This document shows, piece after piece, positions 35,797 to 44,641 of a stretch of DNA of 64,000 nt; position 1 is the first letter of the stretch; every line of letters begins with the position of its first letter. The DNA is from SMWD01 sp964629475 (GTDB lineage Bacteria > Pseudomonadota > Gammaproteobacteria > Steroidobacterales > GCA-2729495). The notes beneath the pieces were generated by a model. It was given only the letters and a program-made list of their open reading frames with translations, was not told where the DNA came from and searched no databases. Where the stretch lies: positions 48,730-112,729 of the forward strand of contig CAZVQW010000009.1 of NCBI GenBank assembly GCA_964629475.1. Direction: 5' to 3'. Position numbers and translations under genes: made by a program.

Positions 35797-36813
35797 ATGA
35801 ATATTGATCTGATCCTTGAGCCCCATGGTTCACCGGAACGTTGGGCCGAACTGGCAAAGCTGGCTGAAAGTTATGGCTTCGGAGCTCTCTGGGTATCCAA
35901 CATGCACGACGGTCGCGATCCATTCGTCAACTTCGTGGATGCCGCCAGGGCAACCAGCAAGATAAAGATGGGACCGGTGGCGATATCACCGTATGAGCTG
36001 CACCCGCTGAAGATGGGTAACGCACTGCTGACCCTGAATGAAATTTCCAAAGGCCGTGCGCAAATAGGTATCGCCGCCGGTGACGGCGGCACAGCCTACG
36101 CGATGGGCAAGGTTGCGAAACGAAGACTGCGGGCAGTCAGGGAATGCGTCGATATCATCGACGCGGTAGCATCCGGTGAACTCGTGCAGTATCAGGGCGA
36201 AATGTACCAGGTACGCTGGTACCACTCGTCGTGGATCACACAACCGAAACCGGGTGTTTTCGTCTGCGCCGGTGGGCCACAGATGCTCCGGTCGAGCGCA
36301 AAGTACGCTGAGGGCATCTTCCTTGGCGATCACCTGCCTGAGCATGTCGCCGAGGTCAGGGAGGTGATCGATCCTCTGATCCAGGAGCACAACCCACATA
36401 AGAACTCGTTCTGCCTGCGCAATTTCTGGGCATGGCACGTAAAAGAAGACCCCGAAGAGGCTCTTGCGGAGTGCCGCATGTGGCTGGCCGCTCGCGTAAC
36501 ACCGTGGCCGGCTTATGGTCATCGCGGCATCCTGCCGGACGAAGAGATGCAGGTTATCTGGGACAATACCGAAGCATTGAACCGGGCATTTTATGCACAG
36601 GATCCGAATATTCCGGAAGTGCCCCGCGACCTGCTGGACAAATTGTGCCGCCGCTGCACGGCGGTGTCACCGCTCAGCGAGCTCGATCACGAAATCGAAC
36701 GACTGCGCCAGTTCAGGGATGCCGGGCTGACCGACATCGCACTGCGCATATACAACAATGCGGATGAGGCCATTCGGATCATTGGCGAACGAGTGATCCC
36801 CGCCTTGCAGTAG
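35797..36813 (+). CDS. LLM-class flavin-dependent oxidoreductase
   Basis: Luciferase-like TIM barrel oxidoreductase (338 aa), similar to F420-dependent methylene-H4MPT-reductase-like proteins, but the cofactor (FMN or F420) cannot be told. Recognisable blocks: LAESYGFGALWVSNMHDGRD, IKMGPVAISPYELHPLKMG, LLTLNEISKGRAQIGIAAGD, and VFVCAGGPQMLRSSAKYAEG. A paralogue with the same block order is at 62920-63951. It breaks the usual dsbD/tlpA-aroQ adjacency, standing as a single gene with about 137 bases before it. Confidence 0.85.
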   Translation: MNIDLILEPHGSPERWAELAKLAESYGFGALWVSNMHDGRDPFVNFVDAARATSKIKMGPVAISPYELHPLKMGNALLTLNEISKGRAQIGIAAGDGGTAYAMGKVAKRRLRAVRECVDIIDAVASGELVQYQGEMYQVRWYHSSWITQPKPGVFVCAGGPQMLRSSAKYAEGIFLGDHLPEHVAEVREVIDPLIQEHNPHKNSFCLRNFWAWHVKEDPEEALAECRMWLAARVTPWPAYGHRGILPDEEMQVIWDNTEALNRAFYAQDPNIPEVPRDLLDKLCRRCTAVSPLSELDHEIERLRQFRDAGLTDIALRIYNNADEAIRIIGERVIPALQ

Positions 36814-36905
36814 CAACTCACGCGTCAAACTTCGCTGCTAATTATCTGGTATTTGTCGATAAAATGTATAAACTTGCGCCCATCTTCACTAAAACCTTAT
36901 AAACC

Positions 36906-37358
36906 ATGGCGCATGTCCTGCTCATCAATGGCGCGAACCTGAACCTGCTCGGCACACGCGAACCCGGAGTCTACGGCAGCACGACGCTGGCCCAGATCGA
37001 GCAACGCCTGGCCAATCAGGCCGCCGACCTCGGTCACGGCTTTGCTGCGTTTCAGAGCAATGCAGAGGCTGAACTCGTGGACCGGGTCCAACAGGCCGCC
37101 GGCGCCAGCGATTTCATCATCCTGAACCCGGGTGCATTCACGCATACGAGCATTGCGCTACGTGATGCCTTGCTCGCAGTAGCGGTGCCATTCATCGAAT
37201 TACATATCAGCAATGTGTATGCACGCGAGGAGTGGCGCCAGCATTCATATTTCTCTGATATTGCGGTCGGCACCATTGTCGGGCTCGGGCCGCAGGGCTA
37301 TGAGTTGGCACTGACTGCAGCCGACCACTTTTTACAACACCGGAACACACCGGCATAA
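36906..37358 (+). CDS. aroQ: 3-dehydroquinate dehydratase, type II
   Basis: Third shikimate-pathway step (150 aa dodecamer subunit). LLINGANLNLLGTREPGVYG, the active-site loop with Tyr, ILNPGAFTHTSIALRDALL, EVHLSN-like FIELHISNVYAREEWR, and the late GLGPQGYELAL are all family hallmarks. First gene of the aroQ-accB-accC cluster, 14 bases before accB. Confidence 0.97.
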   Translation: MAHVLLINGANLNLLGTREPGVYGSTTLAQIEQRLANQAADLGHGFAAFQSNAEAELVDRVQQAAGASDFIILNPGAFTHTSIALRDALLAVAVPFIELHISNVYAREEWRQHSYFSDIAVGTIVGLGPQGYELALTAADHFLQHRNTPA

Positions 37359-37372
37359 CAGAGGACCATTGC

Positions 37373-37834
37373 ATGGACATCCGTAAGGTCAAGAAACTGA
37401 TCGAACTGGTCGAAGAATCCGGTGTCGCAGAACTCGAGATTACCGAGGGCGAGGAATCGGTCAGAATCTGCCGCTACCCGACGGGCACAGCGCCGACCAT
37501 TGCTCCGACAGTACACGCCGCACCGGCCATTGCCCCGGTATTACACGCCGCACCTGCAGCGGTCGAGCAACCAGAAAGTTTGCCGGCTGCCGAATCCGAC
37601 GGCCATCAGGTCACCGCGCCGATGGTCGGCACCTATTATTCAGCATCGTCGCCAACCGCCGGGCCGTTCGTTAAGATCGGTGACGAAGTGCAGGCCGGCG
37701 ACACGCTGTGCATCATCGAAGCGATGAAGATGATGAATCAGATCGAAGCGGAAGTTGCCGGCCGCATCATGGCAATCGAGGTCGAAAACGCCGAGCCCGT
37801 CGAGTTCGGCCAGGTCCTGTTCGTCATCGCCTGA
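37373..37834 (+). CDS. accB: Biotin carboxyl carrier protein of acetyl-CoA carboxylase
   Basis: Carries biotin between the carboxylase and carboxyltransferase in fatty-acid synthesis (153 aa). The biotinylation motif EAMKM places biotin on Lys119. An Ala/Pro-rich linker (about residues 40-75) contains two near-identical HAAPAIAPVLHAAPA units. Just ahead of accC as a standard operon. Confidence 0.97.
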   Translation: MDIRKVKKLIELVEESGVAELEITEGEESVRICRYPTGTAPTIAPTVHAAPAIAPVLHAAPAAVEQPESLPAAESDGHQVTAPMVGTYYSASSPTAGPFVKIGDEVQAGDTLCIIEAMKMMNQIEAEVAGRIMAIEVENAEPVEFGQVLFVIA

Positions 37835-37879
37835 CACGAACACGCCGCAGAGAATGACCGCAGGATCACGAGAGTCCAG

Positions 37880-39220
37880 ATGCTGAAAAAAATTGTTATT
37901 GCCAACCGCGGTGAAATTGCACTCCGGATCCAGCGCGCCTGCCGCGAACTGGGCATTGAGACCGTTGCAGTCCATTCGACGGCCGACAGCACCCAAAAAC
38001 ACGTACTGCTCGCCGACGAAACGGTTTGTATCGGTCCGCCGGCTTCGGCGGACAGCTATCTGAACATGCCGGCTATTATCAGTGCGGCCGAGGTAACGGA
38101 TGCCGGTGCGATTCACCCAGGTTACGGCTTTTTATCCGAGAACGCCGATTTTGCCGAGCGCGTCAGAGACAGCGGCTTCATCTTCATCGGCCCGCCGCCC
38201 GAAGTGATTCGGACGATGGGCGACAAGGTCGAGGCCATCCGGGCCATGAAAAAAGCCGGCGTGCCTTGCGTGCCGGGATCGGATGGGCCGCTCGGCGACG
38301 ACATCGAAGACAACCTGCGCATGGCGCGTGACATCGGCTATCCGATTATTATCAAAGCCGCCGCGGGTGGTGGCGGGCGCGGCATGCGCGTTGTCTACAA
38401 TGACGCATCCCTGACCAGTTCGATTTCGCTGACGCGCTCCGAAGCCAAGGCCGCATTCGGTGACGACACGGTCTACATGGAGAAATTTCTCGGCAATCCA
38501 CGCCATATCGAGTTCCAGGTCCTCGCCGACGAGCACGGCAATTGCGTCCACCTGTTCGAGCGCGATTGCTCGATGCAACGTCGGCACCAGAAGGTTCTCG
38601 AAGAAGCGCCGGCACCCGGCATCACATGGGAGCAGCGACGCAATATCGGCGAACGCTGCGCACAGGCCTGCCGGGACATCGGCTACCAGAATGCCGGTAC
38701 ATTCGAATTCCTGTACGAGGGCGGTGAGTTTTATTTTATTGAGATGAATACCCGTCTGCAGGTCGAGCACCCGGTCACAGAACTGATCACGGGGATAGAT
38801 CTGGTCAAGGAACAATTACGAATTGCCGGCGGCCTGCCACTGCGCTTTACACAGGATGACATCACGCTGCGCGGCCACGCGATCGAGTGCCGCATCAATG
38901 CCGAGGATCCGAAAACATTCACGCCATCGCCCGGCCGCATCGAACTGTGGCATCCGCCCGGTGGTCCCGGGATTCGCGTCGACAGCCACCTGTACAGTGG
39001 CTACATGGTGCCGCCGTACTACGATTCGATGGTCGCCAAGGTCATTGCCTACGGCGATGATCGCGAATCGGCGATCGCACGGACCACGATAGCGCTGTCG
39101 GAAATGGTCATAGACGGCATCACGACCAATATTCCGTTGCATCAGGAAATCTGCCAGCACGCAGCTTTCAAGACCGGCGGCACCAATATCCATTACCTCG
39201 AGAAACGACTCGGCCTGTAA
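37880..39220 (+). CDS. accC: Acetyl-CoA carboxylase, biotin carboxylase subunit
   Basis: ATP-grasp enzyme that carboxylates biotin on AccB (446 aa). LKKIVIANRGEIALRIQRAC start, the glycine-rich loop KAAAGGGGRGMRVV, HIEFQVLADEHGN, and EMNTRLQVEHPVTE are intact. Follows accB by 45 bases; prmA starts three bases after its stop. Confidence 0.98.
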   Translation: MLKKIVIANRGEIALRIQRACRELGIETVAVHSTADSTQKHVLLADETVCIGPPASADSYLNMPAIISAAEVTDAGAIHPGYGFLSENADFAERVRDSGFIFIGPPPEVIRTMGDKVEAIRAMKKAGVPCVPGSDGPLGDDIEDNLRMARDIGYPIIIKAAAGGGGRGMRVVYNDASLTSSISLTRSEAKAAFGDDTVYMEKFLGNPRHIEFQVLADEHGNCVHLFERDCSMQRRHQKVLEEAPAPGITWEQRRNIGERCAQACRDIGYQNAGTFEFLYEGGEFYFIEMNTRLQVEHPVTELITGIDLVKEQLRIAGGLPLRFTQDDITLRGHAIECRINAEDPKTFTPSPGRIELWHPPGGPGIRVDSHLYSGYMVPPYYDSMVAKVIAYGDDRESAIARTTIALSEMVIDGITTNIPLHQEICQHAAFKTGGTNIHYLEKRLGL

Positions 39221-39223
39221 CCG

Positions 39224-40126
39224 GTGAACTGGCTCAGGGCCCACATCGACCTGGAAGAAATCGATCCGTCACCGGTCGAGCAGGCATTGATTGAACTCGG
39301 CGCCGTTTCGATCGAACTCAGCGATGCAGCAGATGATCCGATTCTTGAACCCGCACCTGGTGCGACGCCGCTGTGGCCAACACTGCGCATCAGCGCACTA
39401 TTCGACAGCACAATCGATGACACGATCATCAGACTCGCCGTCGCCGGTGCAATAGAGGCCGGATCATCTGTTCCGTACATGCGCTTCGAGCCGGTTGCCG
39501 ATCAGGACTGGATCGAAAACTGGCAGCAGACCCTGCAGCCGATGCGATTCGGGCAAAACCTGTGGATCTGTCCAACCGGAACGGCATGCCCGGAATCTGA
39601 CGGCACTGTGATCGAACTGGACCCGGGTCTTGCATTCGGCACCGGGTCGCACCCGACGACGGCACTGTGCCTCGACTGGCTCGCAAATAATGTTTGCCCG
39701 GGTGGCACAGTACTCGATTATGGCTGTGGATCCGGAATCCTGAGCATCGCAGCACTCGCGCTCGGTGCCGACCGGGTACTCGGCATCGATCTCGACGAAC
39801 AGGCGCTACGCGCAACGGCCGAAAACGCCGCCAGGAATCTTGTCGCCGGGCAGCTTGCGATTGCCCGGCCGGAGACGGTACATTGTGATCCGAAGGGTGA
39901 TCTGAAATTTGACCTCATCGTCGCCAACATCCTGAGCGGCACACTGATCGAATTAGCCGCCGAGCTGCGGGGTTTCTGTCGCACTGGCACTCGCATCGCA
40001 TTGAGCGGTATCCTGACCGACCAGACAAAGGCCGTCGCGGCAGCTTATCAACCATGGGTCAAATTCGAAGCACCGATTGAACGTGACGACTGGGCACTTC
40101 TTTCCGGCACGGTAATAGCAATCTGA
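39224..40126 (+). CDS. prmA: Ribosomal protein L11 methyltransferase
   Basis: SAM-dependent enzyme methylating ribosomal protein L11 (300 aa). The N-terminal recognition domain is followed by the SAM site DYGCGSGILSIAALALGAD and the NPPY-type motif as LIVANILSGTLIELA. GTG start at 39224. The stop overlaps the next gene start by one base (TGATG). Usual position behind accC. Confidence 0.96.
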   Translation: MNWLRAHIDLEEIDPSPVEQALIELGAVSIELSDAADDPILEPAPGATPLWPTLRISALFDSTIDDTIIRLAVAGAIEAGSSVPYMRFEPVADQDWIENWQQTLQPMRFGQNLWICPTGTACPESDGTVIELDPGLAFGTGSHPTTALCLDWLANNVCPGGTVLDYGCGSGILSIAALALGADRVLGIDLDEQALRATAENAARNLVAGQLAIARPETVHCDPKGDLKFDLIVANILSGTLIELAAELRGFCRTGTRIALSGILTDQTKAVAAAYQPWVKFEAPIERDDWALLSGTVIAI

Positions 40127-41649
40127 TGTATACGCGCTGCCCACATTGCGCAACGATATTTCGCGTCACCGCTGAGGAGTTGCGCACAACCTACGGTGAC
40201 ATACCTTGCGTGACGTGCGCGCAGCCCTTCAATGCGATCGACTCGCTGTCCGACGACATCACAACGCTGATTGCAGCGCCAATAGCTGCCACTGATGCTT
40301 CCGACACCACGGTGACGACGGATGAACAATCAGTGCCGGAGGCCGATGAAGAACCAACCGATAGCATCACCGTCGAGCCGGACGAAGAGGCGGAGGACGA
40401 TGCCTATACGGCTGCCGGGGAAGACCGGGAAGCCGAAGATCTTGTCGAATCAGACGACACGCAAGCTGATGACAGTAGCGACGAACAATACGACGACCAT
40501 CCAGACGATGATATTGAACCGGAAGCGGCATTTGACGCCGACGAGCCCGAACCTGACGAGCCCGAACCCGATGAGCCTGAACCCGATGAGCCTGAACCCG
40601 ATGAGCCTGAACCTGCCATCGACGAGCCGCCGCCAGACTCGATGGAATTCGACGCGCCGGAGCAAACCTGGACGAGGTTTTTTATCTCCAATGACTCCCC
40701 CGCACCGCCGGAAAGCGATCATCGCGAGCCAACCCTCGAAGCCGAACCCGACCACGCGACACCGGAAGCAGAGCACCCTGTTGGCAATACCTCCATCGAT
40801 CAACCGTGGGCCAGCAACGAAACTACCGGATCGTTCGAATTACAAACCGCCGATCAAGACGAATGGAAGAGATTCCTGACGGAAGTAGATGAAAATGAGC
40901 CGTTGACGCCAAAAGATGAAGAAGAGGAAACTGAAAAAAATATTGAGATTGCTGACCCCCTCTCACCAAATGATGCCGAACCTGCGCTTGTCGAGCCACT
41001 GACTGATCAGTTCACCGCCGACAATCCGTCGAGCGAGGCCGAGATACCGATCATCCCGCCCTGGCTGTCCGATGAAACGGCGGATGAATTGCCGGATACA
41101 ACGCCGCCGGAGCAGCGCCGCGGATTCAGACCATCATGGCCCGTTATAAGTGCCTGTGCGGCGTTGGCCCTGTTAGTCATCGGACAACTGCTGCATTACA
41201 ACCGCGATACACTGGCGGCTCACCCAACCTATGGCGCCGCCATTCGGCAAGCCTACGCTTTTCTTGGCGCGCCGCTGTATCCTGACTGGCCACTCGATGC
41301 TTTCGACGTCACCGGAACGGAGGCCATCACCGGGCGATCGAGCCAGAACGCTCTGGACATTCTCGCCAATGTCGTCGTCAACAGCCGGCAACCAATCGGC
41401 CTGCCGTTGATTCGCGTCGTGTTGCGTGATCGGTGGGCGAATCCGGTAGCAACCCGTGTTTTTACTCCGGACGAATATCTGCGTGACTTCGATGCCACAC
41501 AGACACTCGTCATGCCCGGCACCGCGCTTGCGGTCGAGATCAGCGTTGCGGATCCGGGCGCCGAGGCGCTGGGCTACGTCATCGATGTCTGTCTGCCGCG
41601 TCGCAAAACCGGTCTCGAATGCCAGATAGCCAAAGACCCGTTCCAATGA
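40126..41649 (+). CDS. Zinc-ribbon and DUF3426 domain membrane protein
   Basis: 507-residue protein in the conserved slot between prmA and dusB. N-terminal MJ0042-type zinc ribbon (Cys5, Cys8, Cys28, Cys31) is followed by about 290 residues very rich in Glu, Asp and Pro, including five perfect EPDEP units encoded by a tandem repeat. A single membrane helix lies at about 337-358 (WPVISACAALALLVIGQLL), then a DUF3426 domain outside, with SRQPIGLPLIRVVLRDRWAN and YLRDFDATQTLVMPGTAL. The acidic part would be cytoplasmic. Function unknown. Confidence 0.88.
   Translation: MYTRCPHCATIFRVTAEELRTTYGDIPCVTCAQPFNAIDSLSDDITTLIAAPIAATDASDTTVTTDEQSVPEADEEPTDSITVEPDEEAEDDAYTAAGEDREAEDLVESDDTQADDSSDEQYDDHPDDDIEPEAAFDADEPEPDEPEPDEPEPDEPEPDEPEPAIDEPPPDSMEFDAPEQTWTRFFISNDSPAPPESDHREPTLEAEPDHATPEAEHPVGNTSIDQPWASNETTGSFELQTADQDEWKRFLTEVDENEPLTPKDEEEETEKNIEIADPLSPNDAEPALVEPLTDQFTADNPSSEAEIPIIPPWLSDETADELPDTTPPEQRRGFRPSWPVISACAALALLVIGQLLHYNRDTLAAHPTYGAAIRQAYAFLGAPLYPDWPLDAFDVTGTEAITGRSSQNALDILANVVVNSRQPIGLPLIRVVLRDRWANPVATRVFTPDEYLRDFDATQTLVMPGTALAVEISVADPGAEALGYVIDVCLPRRKTGLECQIAKDPFQ
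40540..40614 (+). repeat. Tandem 15-base repeat, five copies
   Basis: Five head-to-tail copies of GAYGAGCCYGAACCY within the DUF3426 gene, coding for DEPEP. The last three units differ only in final bases, so recent slipped expansion is likely. Copy changes keep the reading frame and would only alter linker length. Confidence 0.95.
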
Positions 41650-41673
41650 CCATAGGCCAATGAAGATAGACCA

Positions 41674-42660
41674 ATGATGGCTGGCCCGAGCATTGGACCG
41701 CACCGGCTATCCGGCCCGGCCATACTGGCGCCGATGGCCGGCATCACCGATGCACCCTTTCGCAACCTGTGCCAGCAGTTTGGGGCCGCATTGGCGCCAA
41801 CGGAGATGATGCTGGCCAGCCACGGTATCAGCCGGACGGCCGGCCCGGGCAGCCGTCTGGATTTCCGGGGGACGCATGGCCCGCGGGCCGTGCAGATTGC
41901 CGGCAGCGAACCGGCTCAAATGGCCGTGGCGGCACGCGAGGCAGTTGACCTCGGAGCACAGATTATCGATATCAATATGGGTTGTCCGGCAAAAAAAGTT
42001 TGCAGGAAACTGGCCGGCTCGGCACTACTCAAGGACGAACGACTGGTCGCACAAATCTTATCTGCCGTTGTCGCCGCATCTCCTGTTCCGGTGACACTGA
42101 AAATGCGCACCGGGTGGGATCCTGCCCATCGCAATGGCGTACGCATTGCGCAGTTGGCCGAATCCGCCGGCATCGCGGCTCTGGCTGTTCACGGTCGAAC
42201 GCGAGCCTGTCGTTATAAGGGTCATGCAGAATATGAAACCATTCGTGAAATAAAATCAACTGTCACCATTCCCGTATTTGCAAACGGCGACATCAACTCA
42301 CCCGAAGCTGCCGCAGATGTTCTCAGAATAACCGGAGCAGACGGCGTAATGATCGGACGCGGCGCACAAGGACGTCCATGGATCTTCTCGCAAGTCGAAA
42401 ATTTTATTTTGCAAAAAGTTTTACTGCCGATGCCCTCTATCGAGACACGACATGATATTATCCAAACTCACTTTGACGCGATTTATCGTTTCTACGGCGA
42501 ACACATCGGCGTTCGAGTGACAAAAAAGCATTTGAGTTGGTACTGCGAATCGCTTCCGAGCGCCGAAGAATTCCGGTTCAGGTTTGTAAGGGCAAACAGT
42601 TCCAGTACACAGATGCGACTAATAAATAATTTCTTTCATCGTTGCCATAACGAAAATTAA
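41674..42660 (+). CDS. dusB: tRNA-dihydrouridine synthase B
   Basis: FMN-dependent reductase of tRNA uridines (328 aa). LAPMAGITDAPFRNLCQQFG opening, DINMGCPAKKV with catalytic Cys, KMRTGWD, and the terminal NGDINSPEAA and IGRGAQGRPWIF blocks fit DusB. It sits directly before fis, the conserved dusB-fis operon. Either ATG 41674 or 41677 may start it. Confidence 0.96.
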   Translation: MMAGPSIGPHRLSGPAILAPMAGITDAPFRNLCQQFGAALAPTEMMLASHGISRTAGPGSRLDFRGTHGPRAVQIAGSEPAQMAVAAREAVDLGAQIIDINMGCPAKKVCRKLAGSALLKDERLVAQILSAVVAASPVPVTLKMRTGWDPAHRNGVRIAQLAESAGIAALAVHGRTRACRYKGHAEYETIREIKSTVTIPVFANGDINSPEAAADVLRITGADGVMIGRGAQGRPWIFSQVENFILQKVLLPMPSIETRHDIIQTHFDAIYRFYGEHIGVRVTKKHLSWYCESLPSAEEFRFRFVRANSSSTQMRLINNFFHRCHNEN

Positions 42661-42701
42661 TCGGCAACGGTTGAAATGCTGACTTCCGGAGATACTCGCA
42701 C

Positions 42702-43007
42702 GTGGCGAAAGCGACAACAAAAAGGTCGTCCAATAAGAAAAGACCGCCAGGAATAAACCCGCTGACCAACACAGGGAACCGGCCACTCAGTTGCGTCACT
42801 GAAGACGCATTGAAGAGATATTTCAGAGATCTTAACGGTCACCCAGCAAGCGACCTGTACGGACTCGTGCTCAGTGAAGTCGAAGCGCCCCTGTTTAAAA
42901 CGGTCATGGACCACACGCAGGGCAACCAGAGTCGCGCGGCAGAAATTCTCGGTATGAACCGCGCTACCCTGCATAAGAAACTCAAACATTACTGTCTGCT
43001 GGATTGA
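42702..43007 (+). CDS. fis: Nucleoid-associated protein Fis
   Basis: DNA-bending growth-phase regulator (101 aa). C-terminal helix-turn-helix GNQSRAAEILGMNRATLHKK, preceded by the helical DLYGLVLSEVEAPLFKTVMD. Start GTG 42702 with GGAG ten bases before; the basic N-terminus (KATTKRSSNKKRPPG) is unlike E. coli Fis. Cotranscription with dusB is expected. Confidence 0.96.
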   Translation: MAKATTKRSSNKKRPPGINPLTNTGNRPLSCVTEDALKRYFRDLNGHPASDLYGLVLSEVEAPLFKTVMDHTQGNQSRAAEILGMNRATLHKKLKHYCLLD

Positions 43008-43058
43008 ACCGTAACACGGTGACGTGCCAGTTCCCCGCCCCTCTCTCCGGATAAATTC

Positions 43059-44612
43059 ATGAGCCGGTATACCAGAGCACTGATCAGCGTCGCGGACAAG
43101 ACCGATGTCGAGAAGATTGCTAAATCCTTGATTAATAAGGATATTGAAATCCTTTCCACCGGCGGCACGGCGGCCACACTGCGTGCTGCCGGCCTCACCG
43201 TCACGGATGTCAGCGACGTGACCGGATTTCCTGAAATCATGAATGGACGCGTCAAGACGCTGCACCCCAGGATTCACGGCGGACTGCTCGGACGTCGCGA
43301 TTGTGACACCGAAGTGATGCAGGAACATGGCATCGGCCCGATCGATCTGCTGATCGTCAACCTGTACCCGTTTGAAAAGACGATCGCCAAACCCGACTGC
43401 ACGCATGATGATGCCATCGAGAATATCGATATCGGCGGCCCGGCGATGATCCGGGCAGCGGCAAAGAATCACCGCTTCGTCGCCGTTGTCGTCGATCCCG
43501 GGGATTACGAATCAATCAGCGAAGAACTGAATGGACCGGACGGCACACTAGCCGAGTCGACACGACAGCGGCTGGCCAAAAAAGCATTCGGACACACGGC
43601 GGCATATGACGCAGCGATCTGGAATTATATGGACGCAGGTGACACTCCGCGCGAGTTCGGCGAGGCTTTTCCATTACCTTTACGTAAACAATACGAATTG
43701 CGCTACGGTGAAAACCCGCATCAGCGCGCCGCACTTTACAGCCTGCCGCAAGCAACATCCGGAACGCTGATTTCGGCACACCAGCACCAGGGCAAGCCTC
43801 TGTCCTATAACAACCTGGCCGACGCCGATGCAGCGCTCGAGTGTGTCAAGGAAATGCCGGCCACCGCCTGCGTTATCGTCAAGCATGCAAATCCATGCGG
43901 CGTCGGTATCGCAATGACAATCGGCGAGGCTTATGAAAAGGCCTATGCGACCGATCCGACTTCGGCATTCGGCGGCATCATTGCAATTAACGAAAACATC
44001 GACGGTACACTCGCCAATACGATTATCGACAGACAATTTCTCGAGGTCATCGTCGCACCCGGCTATGCACCGGAGGCACTCGAGGCTTTTTCGCGCAAGC
44101 CGAATATCCGTGTGCTCGAAACCGGCACGTTGACGAAAACCACACCGGGGTTGCGAGTCCAGCAGATCGAAGGCGGCATCCTGGTCCAGGATAAGGACAT
44201 CGTGCAGCTGGATCAGTCAGAACTGAAGATCGTCACAGAGCGCAAGCCAAGCGATCAGGAACGCACGGATGCAATACTGGCCTGGCAACTGGCACAGTTC
44301 GTCAAATCCAACGCAATCATCTATTGCCGCGACGGCGCGACGCTTGGCATTGGCGCCGGGCAGATGAGCCGCATCATGAGCGCCCGTATTGCGGCCTGGA
44401 AGGCTGAAGAAGCCGGCCTGTCGACCCGGGGCGCAGCGATGGCGTCGGACGCATTTTTCCCGTTCCGCGACGGCATCGACGTTGCTGCACAATTCGGTAT
44501 CAGCGTCGTCATCCAGCCGGGTGGCTCGATGCGTGACGAAGAAGTCATCCAGGCCGCCAATGAACACGGCATGGCGATGCTGTTCACGGGCGTGCGCCAC
44601 TTCCGGCACTAA
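43059..44612 (+). CDS. purH: Bifunctional AICAR transformylase/IMP cyclohydrolase
   Basis: Last two steps of IMP synthesis (517 aa). N-terminal MGS-like cyclohydrolase: SVADKTDVEKIAKSL, STGGTAATLRAAG, GRVKTLHPRIHGGLL. C-terminal transformylase: KHANPCGVG, the catalytic region SDAFFPFRDGID and QPGGSMRDEEVI. Ahead of purD by 29 bases. Confidence 0.98.
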   Translation: MSRYTRALISVADKTDVEKIAKSLINKDIEILSTGGTAATLRAAGLTVTDVSDVTGFPEIMNGRVKTLHPRIHGGLLGRRDCDTEVMQEHGIGPIDLLIVNLYPFEKTIAKPDCTHDDAIENIDIGGPAMIRAAAKNHRFVAVVVDPGDYESISEELNGPDGTLAESTRQRLAKKAFGHTAAYDAAIWNYMDAGDTPREFGEAFPLPLRKQYELRYGENPHQRAALYSLPQATSGTLISAHQHQGKPLSYNNLADADAALECVKEMPATACVIVKHANPCGVGIAMTIGEAYEKAYATDPTSAFGGIIAINENIDGTLANTIIDRQFLEVIVAPGYAPEALEAFSRKPNIRVLETGTLTKTTPGLRVQQIEGGILVQDKDIVQLDQSELKIVTERKPSDQERTDAILAWQLAQFVKSNAIIYCRDGATLGIGAGQMSRIMSARIAAWKAEEAGLSTRGAAMASDAFFPFRDGIDVAAQFGISVVIQPGGSMRDEEVIQAANEHGMAMLFTGVRHFRH

Positions 44613-44641
44613 GCCCGACACTTCCGACGGAGAAAGATGCG

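Noticed and set aside
40540..40614. Tandem repeat considered as CRISPR
   Set aside because: Head-to-tail 15-base units without spacers, in frame inside a protein gene.
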